A DNA stretch of 7,842 nt, from the NCBI GenBank assembly GCA_902465115.1, contig CABQMC010000068.1:1-7842 (forward strand), in the 5' to 3' direction. The notes under the pieces were generated by a model that was not told the DNA's origin, searched no databases, and saw only the letters and a program-made list of their open reading frames with translations. Origin of the DNA: an uncultured Collinsella sp. Lineage in GTDB: Bacteria > Actinomycetota > Coriobacteriia > Coriobacteriales > Coriobacteriaceae. Of the stretch, positions 1 through 5,375 are shown in pieces. Each line of letters opens with the position of its first letter. The first letter of the stretch is position 1. A program made the translations under genes and the position numbers.

Positions 1-531
1 CACGCGGAACATCTCGCCGGCGCCCTCGCAGTCACTCGTGGTGATGATGGGGGTGTTGACGTAGACAAAGCCCTGCTCCTGGAAGAAGCGGTGGATGGCG
101 GCAGCCGCGACAGAGCGGATGCGGAACACGGCGCGGAACAGGTTGGTGCGCGGGCGCAGGTGCTGCTGGGTGCGCAGGAACTCGACGGTTGCACGCTTCT
201 TCTGCAGCGGGTAATCCGGGGCGCTGACGCCCTCGACCTCGATGGAGGTGGCAGAAAGCTCGAAAGGCTGGGGCGCATCGGGGGTCAGCTTGACGGTGCC
301 GGTGCAAATGAGTGCGGCCGAGACGTTTTGGTGGGCGATCTCGTCGTAGTTGTCGAGTGCCTCGCGGTTCATGACGACCTGCAGGTCGCGGAAGCAGCTG
401 CCGTCGTTGAGCGTAACAAAGCCAAAGTTTTTCATGTCGCGGACGGACTTGACCCAGCCGGCGACGGTGACAGTCTGGCCGCCGAGCGACTCGGCATCGG
501 CATAGAGCTGCGCGATTTTGGTGCGGTTCAC
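1..531 (-). CDS. asnS: Asparaginyl-tRNA synthetase, N-terminal part (cut by window edge)
   Basis: This is a class IIb aminoacyl-tRNA synthetase that charges tRNA-Asn with asparagine in the cytoplasm. The visible 177 residues hold the N-terminal OB-fold anticodon-binding domain (about residues 19-105, including GWVKSVRDMKNFGF at 25-38). The start of the catalytic domain follows, with the AsnS signature KKRATVEFLR (111-120), HLRPRTNLF (124-132) and motif 1 through VNTPIITTSDCEGAGEMFRV (158-177). The SDCEGAGEMF block separates AsnS from AspRS. The rest of the catalytic core, including motifs 2 and 3, lies outside the window. I chose the GTG start at 531 because GGGAGG sits 4 nt upstream (536-541). 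An in-frame ATG at 543 has no Shine-Dalgarno and would place that GGGAGG inside the gene. The reading frame is open to the edge with no defects. Identification is very secure; the exact start is likely. Confidence 0.96.
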   Translation of the reverse strand, partial: MNRTKIAQLYADAESLGGQTVTVAGWVKSVRDMKNFGFVTLNDGSCFRDLQVVMNREALDNYDEIAHQNVSAALICTGTVKLTPDAPQPFELSATSIEVEGVSAPDYPLQKKRATVEFLRTQQHLRPRTNLFRAVFRIRSVAAAAIHRFFQEQGFVYVNTPIITTSDCEGAGEMFRV

Positions 532-577
532 GTATCCTCCCATAACGGTTGAATGATAGTTATCCATACAGTTCGAT

Positions 578-586
578 ATTCTAGCA
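578..586 (-). promoter_or_regulatory. Extended -10 promoter for asnS
   Basis: Read on the minus strand this is TGC-TAGAAT, an extended -10 (TGn plus a hexamer with one mismatch to TATAAT). It predicts a transcript start near position 571 and a leader of about 40 nt before the GTG at 531. No good -35 lies 17 nt upstream, which is normal for extended -10 promoters. It lies downstream of the terminator of the PTS gene, so asnS probably has its own transcript. Inferred from sequence only. Confidence 0.5.
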
Positions 587-634
587 GCTCGGCTCATTTG
601 GGCTATACAGATAAGGCATTGGCGGGATGGTTTT

Positions 635-675
635 TCAAACGAAAAGCGCCCGCGGCCAAATGGTCGCGGGCGCTT
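635..675 (-). terminator. Intrinsic terminator of the PTS IIA gene
   Basis: Positions 644-657 and 662-675 form a 14-bp stem (core AAGCGCCCGCG / CGCGGGCGCTT, one G-T pair) around the 4-nt loop 658-661. On the minus strand the stem is followed by TTTTCGTTTG and then more A/T. It lies 38 nt beyond the stop codon of the IIA gene and separates it from asnS. The poly-U side is on the minus-strand exit, so it fits termination of the IIA transcript. Confidence 0.85.
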
Positions 676-712
676 GACGAGGTGCCTTTTGGCTGCGTGG
701 CGTGCGGCTCGA

Positions 713-1276
713 CTACTTGGTCTTGGCCACCAGCAGCGGGTCGCCCAGCTTGACGAGCGGGTTGCCGCCGATAAGCGTTCCGGACTCGCCGACATGGTCG
801 ATGCTCTTAAGACGGTCGAGCTCGGAGACGATGACGGTCACGATGTCCTCGTGACCAGCGGCCTTAATGGCCTCACGGTCGAAGCTGATGAGCGGCTGGC
901 CTGCCTTGACCACATCGCCCATCTCGACAAAGCGGGCAAAACCCTTGCCGTTCATTTCCACGGTGCCCAGGCCAACATGGATGAACACGCGAAGACCGTC
1001 CTCGGTGATCATGCCAATGGAGTGGTTGGTGACAGTGGTGGCGCCGATGCGGCCGTTGGCAGGCGCATAGATGGTGTCGGTGATGGGCTCGATGCCATAG
1101 CCCTGGCCAAGCATGCCCGAGGCGATCGTCTCGTCGGGAACCTCGTCCAAGTTGACGAGCACGCCGTTGACGGGGGCATAGATGACGCCTTCGCGGGTGG
1201 CGAAGCTCGCTGCGGGCGGAACGGACGCCTCGCCGGTCGAGGTGAAGGTGGACTTAAGCGAATCGAGCAGACCCAT
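713..1276 (-). CDS. PTS system EIIA component, glucose (Crr-like) family
   Basis: A stand-alone 187-residue EIIA-Glc domain. These cytosolic proteins take phosphate from HPr-His-P and pass it to the EIIB domain of a sugar permease; in some bacteria they also act as regulators. The fold runs from about residue 27 to the end: APVNGVLVNLDEVPDETIAS (34-53), the first active-site histidine H85 in TTVTNHSIGMITEDG (80-94), and the phosphorylated histidine H100 in VFIHVGLGTVEMNGKGF (97-113). Length is close to E. coli Crr (169), with about 25 extra residues at the N terminus. The ATG at 1276 has GGAGG 5 nt upstream (1282-1286), so I preferred it to the in-frame ATG at 1303. No EIIB or EIIC gene is present here, so the partner permease must be encoded elsewhere. 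It is divergent from the hydrolase gene and has a LacI-type palindrome in its upstream region. Confidence 0.93.
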   Translation of the reverse strand: MGLLDSLKSTFTSTGEASVPPAASFATREGVIYAPVNGVLVNLDEVPDETIASGMLGQGYGIEPITDTIYAPANGRIGATTVTNHSIGMITEDGLRVFIHVGLGTVEMNGKGFARFVEMGDVVKAGQPLISFDREAIKAAGHEDIVTVIVSELDRLKSIDHVGESGTLIGGNPLVKLGDPLLVAKTK

Positions 1277-1323
1277 AGTTGCCTCCAACTTAAATAGGCG
1301 CATATCGCGCGTTTGGTTTGCCG

Positions 1324-1357
1324 GAAACGTTTCACATGTGTTTCTCGGCTTGGTCAA
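1324..1357 (-). promoter_or_regulatory. LacI-type operator palindrome and tentative promoter of the PTS IIA gene
   Basis: GAAACGTTTC at 1324-1333 is a perfect 10-bp palindrome with the central CG typical of LacI/GalR/CcpA-family operators. A second palindrome, CACATGTG (1333-1340), abuts it, and on the minus strand GAAAC half-sites recur as GAAACACATGTGAAACGTTTC in overlapping form. A TTGACC hexamer lies at 1357-1352 on the minus strand. With a 17-nt spacer its -10 would be TGAAAC (poor, 3/6), overlapping the operator. The palindrome is clear; the promoter assignment is weak, and the regulator is not in the window. Confidence 0.5.
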
Positions 1358-1473
1358 CACCCCCTATTCTACGCTGCTCAGCGATACCTCTGAGCTGGGA
1401 TTATGTGATATATCAGTTGAAGGGAAACTTATTGCTGGGGTGTTTCTGCGCCATGAGTTCAAGTGGGGTACGC

Positions 1474-1501
1474 TTGAAGGCGAAAAACAAGGGCGCATAA
1501 T
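1474..1501 (+). promoter_or_regulatory. Candidate promoter of the alpha/beta-hydrolase gene
   Basis: TTGAAG (1474-1479), a 16-nt spacer and CATAAT (1496-1501) match a housekeeping promoter at 4/6 and 5/6. Transcription would start near 1508, leaving only about 13 nt of leader before the ATG at 1521, with the ribosome binding site almost at the 5' end. That short leader makes this a tentative call; a start farther upstream remains possible. Confidence 0.4.
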
Positions 1502-1520
1502 TTGCGCGAAGGGAGCACAT

Positions 1521-2420
1521 ATGATTGTCGAGAACCATGCGCTGTGGGGCGAGGAGCCGACCGAGGAATATCCGGCGACGTTTACGTATTTGGGTGCCGA
1601 GCCGCTGCCCGACAAGCCCAATGGCCGCCGCCCCGCGGTGATCATCTGCGGCGGAGGCGGGTTTACGCATATCGCTCCGCACGAGCAGGACCCGGTGGCG
1701 TTTGCGTTTTTGGACCGCGGCTACCAGGCCTTTGTGCTCAACTATGTCACGAGTTCTACGGGTGACGTGAGCTTTCCGCACCCCCAGGCAGATCTTGCCA
1801 AGATGGTCGCCACGGTGCGCGCCAACGCCGACGAGTGGCATGTCGATCCTAAGCGCGTGTGCGTCGTGGGCTTTTCTGCTGGCGGCATGATTTGCGCCTC
1901 GCTGGCAACACAGTGGAAGACCGGCCCCTTTGCGGCACTTGCCGGGGCGCGTCCGGACGACATTCGTCCCGATGCCGTGGTGTTGGGCTATCCATTGCTC
2001 GACTTTGCCTATGTGCGCGACATGCAGACGCGCGATCCGCGCATTGACTTGCGTGTGCCCAAGACGGGCGGCAAGACGGGGCGCGATTTGCTCAACGACT
2101 ACCTGTCGATGGTGACGGGCGGCGAGGCAACTGACGAGCATCTGGCCGACATCTGCCCCACCACGCATGTTTCGCGTCAGATGCCACCGACCTTTGTGTG
2201 GGGCGTGTCCGACGACAAGACGGCGCCGATCGCGCAGGTCTACCCGTTTGCGCAGCGCATGGCCGAGGAGGGCGTTGCATGCGAGATGCACGTCTTCGAC
2301 CAGGGTGGTCACGGCCTTTCACTCGGCAACGCCAACACCGCGGTCGACAACGAGGACAAGCAGGTGGCAGTCCGTCCTTGGATTCGCCTGGCCTTCCGCT
2401 TCCTCGAGCGCCATCTGTAA
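1521..2420 (+). CDS. Alpha/beta-hydrolase, acetylesterase/BD-FAE-like
   Basis: A 299-residue cytosolic serine hydrolase without signal peptide or membrane segment. It resembles the esterase/acetylxylan esterase (BD-FAE-like) group of alpha/beta-hydrolases, which remove acyl groups from small or carbohydrate esters. The glycine-rich oxyanion-hole loop is IICGGGGFTHIAPHEQDP (41-58). The nucleophile elbow is GFSAGG with S119, the acid is probably D232 in SDDKTAP (230-236), and the base is H264 in QGGHGLSLG (261-269), so the triad is complete. The ATG at 1521 has AAGGGAG 5 nt upstream (1509-1515). The frame is open as far back as 1182, but that stretch runs antisense to the IIA gene and is not expected to be coding. 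A palindromic repeat with a T run follows 29 nt after the stop and probably terminates the transcript. The natural substrate cannot be read from sequence. Confidence 0.88.
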   Translation: MIVENHALWGEEPTEEYPATFTYLGAEPLPDKPNGRRPAVIICGGGGFTHIAPHEQDPVAFAFLDRGYQAFVLNYVTSSTGDVSFPHPQADLAKMVATVRANADEWHVDPKRVCVVGFSAGGMICASLATQWKTGPFAALAGARPDDIRPDAVVLGYPLLDFAYVRDMQTRDPRIDLRVPKTGGKTGRDLLNDYLSMVTGGEATDEHLADICPTTHVSRQMPPTFVWGVSDDKTAPIAQVYPFAQRMAEEGVACEMHVFDQGGHGLSLGNANTAVDNEDKQVAVRPWIRLAFRFLERHL

Positions 2421-2449
2421 GAGTCCCGGCATCCAAGCCCTTCAATAAC

Positions 2450-2522
2450 TTGCGGTGAAATAGTTCCTATCTGGGGCATCAACCAGCCCATCCAGGAACT
2501 ATTCCACCGCAACTTCGTTTTT
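2450..2522 (+). repeat. Palindromic repeat element copy 1, probable terminator
   Basis: Arms TTGCGGTGAAATAGTTCCT (2450-2468) and AGGAACTATTCCACCGCAA (2494-2512) form a 19-bp stem with one A-C mismatch (2458 against 2504) around a 25-nt loop. A T5 run follows at 2518-2522. It lies 29 nt after the hydrolase stop and would end that transcript. Both arms are identical base for base to the copy at 6589-6655, while the loops are unrelated, so this is a repeated element and not just a private terminator. Confidence 0.85.
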
Positions 2523-2533
2523 GATGCCCCGCC

Positions 2534-2734
2534 CGGAAACTGCGCTCCAGTTTTGCCTTTCAAGGTGGGACGCAGTTTCCCATAGGGCCTCGACTGGGAA
2601 AGCGCGTCCCGTTTCGAGCGGGGATTCCGGGATGCATTTTCCGTAAGAGGCCTGTTTGGGAAACCATATCCCGTTTCGAGCCGGAATTCTGGGATGTAGT
2701 TTCCCCGAGAGGCCTCATCGGGAAACTATGGCCC
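2534..2734. repeat. Array of alternating palindrome arms, exact 62-bp period
   Basis: Seven related 15-nt arms alternate in orientation. Right-type arms (GGGAAACYATRTCCC-like) start at 2534, 2596, 2658 and 2720. Left-type arms (GGGATGYAGTTTCCC-like) start at 2567, 2629 and 2691. Both series have an exact 62-bp period. Left-to-right linkers are 14 nt with a GGCCT centre; right-to-left linkers are 18 nt, and the last two begin GTTTCGAGC. Each arm can pair with the neighbour on either side. Arm variants shift together: the first left arm has ACGC where its partners have GCGT or TGCG, while later units carry ATG or ATA. No start codon or frame is preserved (62 is not a multiple of 3), so it is non-coding. 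Function unknown. Confidence 0.85.
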
Positions 2735-2773
2735 TGAACTCTCCTGCCTGTCCCCATTGCGCCAATTTGCTGA

Positions 2774-2803
2774 TTGAACATCGTTGCATGTTCGCGCTAT
2801 CAT
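2774..2803 (+). promoter_or_regulatory. Promoter of feoAB
   Basis: TTGAAC (2774-2779), an 18-nt spacer and TATCAT (2798-2803) match the -35 and -10 consensus at 4/6 and 5/6. Transcription would begin near 2810, just before the tandem 17-bp repeats, leaving a leader of about 84 nt before the GTG start at 2894. Confidence 0.55.
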
Positions 2804-2817
2804 GCATGGTTAAAATT

Positions 2818-2851
2818 GGTTAGCCATGGCAAACGGTTAGCCATGGTAAAC
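2818..2851 (+). promoter_or_regulatory. Tandem 17-bp operator-like repeats upstream of feoAB
   Basis: GGTTAGCCATGGCAAAC (2818-2834) is followed without a gap by GGTTAGCCATGGTAAAC (2835-2851); they differ at one base. Each contains an imperfect palindrome centred on CATG (GTTAGCCA/TGGCAAAC). The GGTTAGCC half-site is the one found in DtxR/IdeR boxes (consensus core GGTTAGCCTAACC). They sit just downstream of the predicted transcript start of an iron importer, where a metal-bound repressor would block transcription. Assignment to the DtxR/MntR family is an inference from half-site and context. Confidence 0.65.
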
Positions 2852-2893
2852 ATAAATGCAACGCCCTGTGGGCGCCGGGGGAGGAACGCGGAC

Positions 2894-5254
2894 GTGAGAC
2901 TCGATGCACTCGAGATTGGAAAGGACGCCGTTGTCGCATCGGTGACATCAGACGATCAGGCGCTTCGTCAGCATATTTTGGACATGGGCCTAACGCCGGG
3001 CACCGAAGTCACCATGATGAAGTACGCCCCCATGGGCGACCCACTCGAGATTCGCCTACGCGGCTACGAGTTGACGCTGCGCAAGGACGATGCTGCTCGC
3101 ATTGAGCTCGTAGATGTTCACGACACAGATACGGGCCCGCGCGCTAACGCCGCAATCGGCACGACGGAGCACCCGGCACTCGGCGAGGGGACGTATTCGC
3201 CCCGTGCGGCAAAGACGGCCGTGCCCGAGGGCGCGCCCCTGCATTTTGCCCTCGCCGGCAACCAAAACTGCGGCAAGACCACCCTGTTCAACCAGCTTAC
3301 GGGCTCCAACCAGCACGTCGGCAACTTTCCCGGCGTGACGGTCGACCGCAAGGACGGCACTATCCGTAACCATCCCGAGGCAAGCGTTACCGACCTGCCC
3401 GGCATCTATTCGCTGTCTCCGTACACGGGCGAAGAGATCGTCAGCCGCCAATTCATCTTGGACGAAAACCCCGACGCCATCATCGATATCATCGACGCCA
3501 CCAACATTGAGCGCAATCTGTACCTGACGCTGCAGCTTATGGAGCTCGACCGCCCCATGGTCATCGCGCTCAACATGATGGACGAGGTGACGACCAACGG
3601 CGGCGCCATTGACGTCAACCTGCTCGAGAGTCTGTTGGGCGTGCCGGTCGTCCCCATTAGCGCTGCCCGCAACGAGGGTATCGGCGAGCTGGTGGACCAT
3701 GCCTTGCATGTGGCGCGTTTCCGCGAGCGTCCCGGCCGCCTGGACTTCTGCGCACCCGATGGTCCGGACGGCGGCGCGCTGCATCGCTGTATTCACGGCA
3801 TCGCCAACCTTATCGAGGACCATGCCGCGACGGCGCACATTCCGGTGCGGTTTGCGGCGACCAAGCTGGTTGAGGGCGACGAGTTGGTAACCGAGGCGCT
3901 TCACCTGGATCGCAACGAGCTCGACGCCATCGAGCACATCATTACCCAGATGGAGGGCGAGGCTGGCACCGACCGCCTGTCCGCGCTGGCCGATATGCGC
4001 TTTAGCTTTATCGGCGACGTGTGTGGGCGCTGCGTCGTCAAGCCGCATGAGAGCCGCGAGCACGTGCGCTCCGTCAAGATCGACCGTATCCTGACAGGTC
4101 GTTACACGGCCATTCCGGCGTTCCTGGTGATCATGGGTCTCGTTTTTTGGCTGACGTTTGGCGTGATCGGCGCAGCGTTGCAGGGACTCATGGGGGACGG
4201 TATCGCTGCCATCATCGCCTCGGCCGATGCGGGCCTCAAGGCGTTCGGCACCAACGACGTGGTGCGCTCGCTGGCTGTCGACGGCGTGCTTACGGGTGTG
4301 GGCAGCGTGCTGACCTTCCTGCCGATTATCGTCGTGCTCTTCTTGTTCCTCTCCATTCTGGAAGACTCCGGCTACATGGCGCGCGTGGCCTTTGTCATGG
4401 ATAAGGTGTTGCGTCGCTTCGGCCTGTCGGGCCGCAGCTTCGTGCCCATGCTCGTCGGTTTTGGCTGCACCGTGCCGGCTATCATGTCGACCCGTACGCT
4501 CCCATCCGAGCACGACCGCAAGATGACGGTCATGCTCACGCCGTTCATGAGCTGCTCGGCCAAGTTGCCGGTCTACGGACTGCTGTGCGGGGCGTTTTTC
4601 CCGCAGGCGACAGTCCCCGCCATGGTCTCGCTCTATCTGATCGGTATCGTGGTCGGCTGCATTGCCGCCCTGGTGCTCAACCGCACGGCATTTAAGGGCG
4701 ACCCGGTGCCGTTTATCATGGAGCTTCCCAATTACCGCCTGCCGAGCGTCAAGACGACGGTGATGCTGGCATCGGATAAGGCCAAAGACTTTATTACCAA
4801 GGCCTTTACCATTATCTTTGCCGCTACGGTGGTCATCTGGTTCCTGCAGACGTTCGATATCCGCTTTAATGTGGTCGCCGATCAGTCGCAGAGTTTGCTT
4901 GCGGGCCTCGGCAGCATCATCGCGCCGGCGCTGACGCCGCTTGGGTTTGGCGACTGGCGTGCATCCACGGCGCTCGTCACCGGACTTATCGCCAAGGAGA
5001 GTGTCATCTCGACCCTCACGGTGCTTTTGGGTGCAACGTCACCCGCGGCGCTGTCGACCATGTTTTCGCCGTTTACCGCCTACGTGTTTTTGGTCTTCAC
5101 GCTGCTGTATCCGCCCTGCGTGGCTGCCATCGGCGCCGTCAAGAGCGAGCTGGGCGCGCGCTACGCCGTTGCCGTGTTCGCGTTTCAGGTCGCCGTTGCC
5201 TGGATCGTGGCGTTTGTCGTGCATTCGGCGGGCATATTGCTGGGGTTGGCTTAG
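2894..5254 (+). CDS. feoB: FeoA-FeoB fusion, ferrous iron transporter
   Basis: A 786-residue ferrous iron importer of the inner membrane. Residues 1-73 are a FeoA SH3-like domain (ILDMGLTPGTEVTMMKYAPM at 28-47, GYELTLRKDDA at 57-67). A linker of about 40 residues follows, then the FeoB GTPase domain: G1 GNQNCGKTT (122-130), G2 Thr in GVTVDRKDG (147-155), G3 DLPG (167-170), G4 NMMD (227-230), G5 ISAA (255-258). The membrane part from about 405 carries two Gate regions and the conserved SGYMARVAFVMD (492-503), GFGCTVPAIMSTRTL (522-536), MSCSAKLPVYGL (552-563) and YPPCVAAIGAVKSELG (739-754), with cysteines C525, C554 and C742. The GTG at 2894 has GGAGG 9 nt upstream (2880-2884). An in-frame ATG at 2843 lies inside the operator repeats and has no ribosome site. 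All GTPase motifs are intact. No FeoC follows. Confidence 0.96.
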   Translation: MRLDALEIGKDAVVASVTSDDQALRQHILDMGLTPGTEVTMMKYAPMGDPLEIRLRGYELTLRKDDAARIELVDVHDTDTGPRANAAIGTTEHPALGEGTYSPRAAKTAVPEGAPLHFALAGNQNCGKTTLFNQLTGSNQHVGNFPGVTVDRKDGTIRNHPEASVTDLPGIYSLSPYTGEEIVSRQFILDENPDAIIDIIDATNIERNLYLTLQLMELDRPMVIALNMMDEVTTNGGAIDVNLLESLLGVPVVPISAARNEGIGELVDHALHVARFRERPGRLDFCAPDGPDGGALHRCIHGIANLIEDHAATAHIPVRFAATKLVEGDELVTEALHLDRNELDAIEHIITQMEGEAGTDRLSALADMRFSFIGDVCGRCVVKPHESREHVRSVKIDRILTGRYTAIPAFLVIMGLVFWLTFGVIGAALQGLMGDGIAAIIASADAGLKAFGTNDVVRSLAVDGVLTGVGSVLTFLPIIVVLFLFLSILEDSGYMARVAFVMDKVLRRFGLSGRSFVPMLVGFGCTVPAIMSTRTLPSEHDRKMTVMLTPFMSCSAKLPVYGLLCGAFFPQATVPAMVSLYLIGIVVGCIAALVLNRTAFKGDPVPFIMELPNYRLPSVKTTVMLASDKAKDFITKAFTIIFAATVVIWFLQTFDIRFNVVADQSQSLLAGLGSIIAPALTPLGFGDWRASTALVTGLIAKESVISTLTVLLGATSPAALSTMFSPFTAYVFLVFTLLYPPCVAAIGAVKSELGARYAVAVFAFQVAVAWIVAFVVHSAGILLGLA

Positions 5255-5295
5255 TTTTTTATTGACGGCGCAACCTCTGTGTATCGAATTGTTTT

Positions 5296-5330
5296 CGGCC
5301 CTGCATCTGTTGCTGACGGATGCGGGGCCG
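5296..5330 (+). terminator. Hairpin after feoAB, possible weak terminator
   Basis: CGGCCCTGCATC (5296-5307) and GATGCGGGGCCG (5319-5330) form a 12-bp stem with one T-G wobble and an 11-nt loop. It starts 41 nt after the feoAB stop. What follows is TTGCTATATAAT, not a clean T run, so intrinsic termination may be weak. A separate T6 run at 5255-5260, right after the stop codon, has no stem in front of it. The right arm and loop overlap the -35 region of the next gene's promoter. Confidence 0.5.
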
Positions 5331-5342
5331 TTGCTATATAAT
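5313..5342 (+). promoter_or_regulatory. Promoter of the MFS exporter gene
   Basis: A perfect TATAAT at 5337-5342 is preceded, with an 18-nt spacer, by CTGACG at 5313-5318 (4/6 to the -35 consensus). Transcription would start near 5349 and give a leader of about 27 nt. This suggests the exporter is transcribed on its own as well as, or instead of, from feoAB. Confidence 0.6.
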
Positions 5343-5375
5343 CGCCTCCACTCAAAATGATTGGAGACGTTATAT

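Noticed and set aside
91..552. A 153-codon plus-strand frame opposite asnS
   Set aside because: The minus strand encodes unmistakable AsnS sequence over the same stretch.
1182..1520. Upstream extension of the hydrolase frame
   Set aside because: It runs antisense through the start of the PTS IIA gene and the divergent control region. The ATG at 1521 has a proper ribosome site and starts the conserved protein.
2534..2734. CRISPR array
   Set aside because: The repeated parts alternate in orientation, vary by several bases, and the linkers are themselves related between units. There are no unique spacers of constant length and no cas genes.
2560..2781. A 73-codon minus-strand frame across the 62-bp array
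   Set aside because: Each 62-bp period shifts the frame, so successive units encode different peptides. The conserved signal is the palindrome, not a protein.
2774..2893. Longer FeoA-FeoB start (ATG at 2843 or upstream)
   Set aside because: That start lies within the operator repeats with no ribosome site. The GTG at 2894 has GGAGG at a good distance and begins just before the FeoA domain.
3056..4513. A 485-codon open frame on the minus strand opposite feoAB
   Set aside because: It is antisense to an unmistakable FeoB coding region. Its composition is rich in His, Arg, Ala and Asp, as expected from the reverse complement of GC-rich codons, and it has no recognisable domain.
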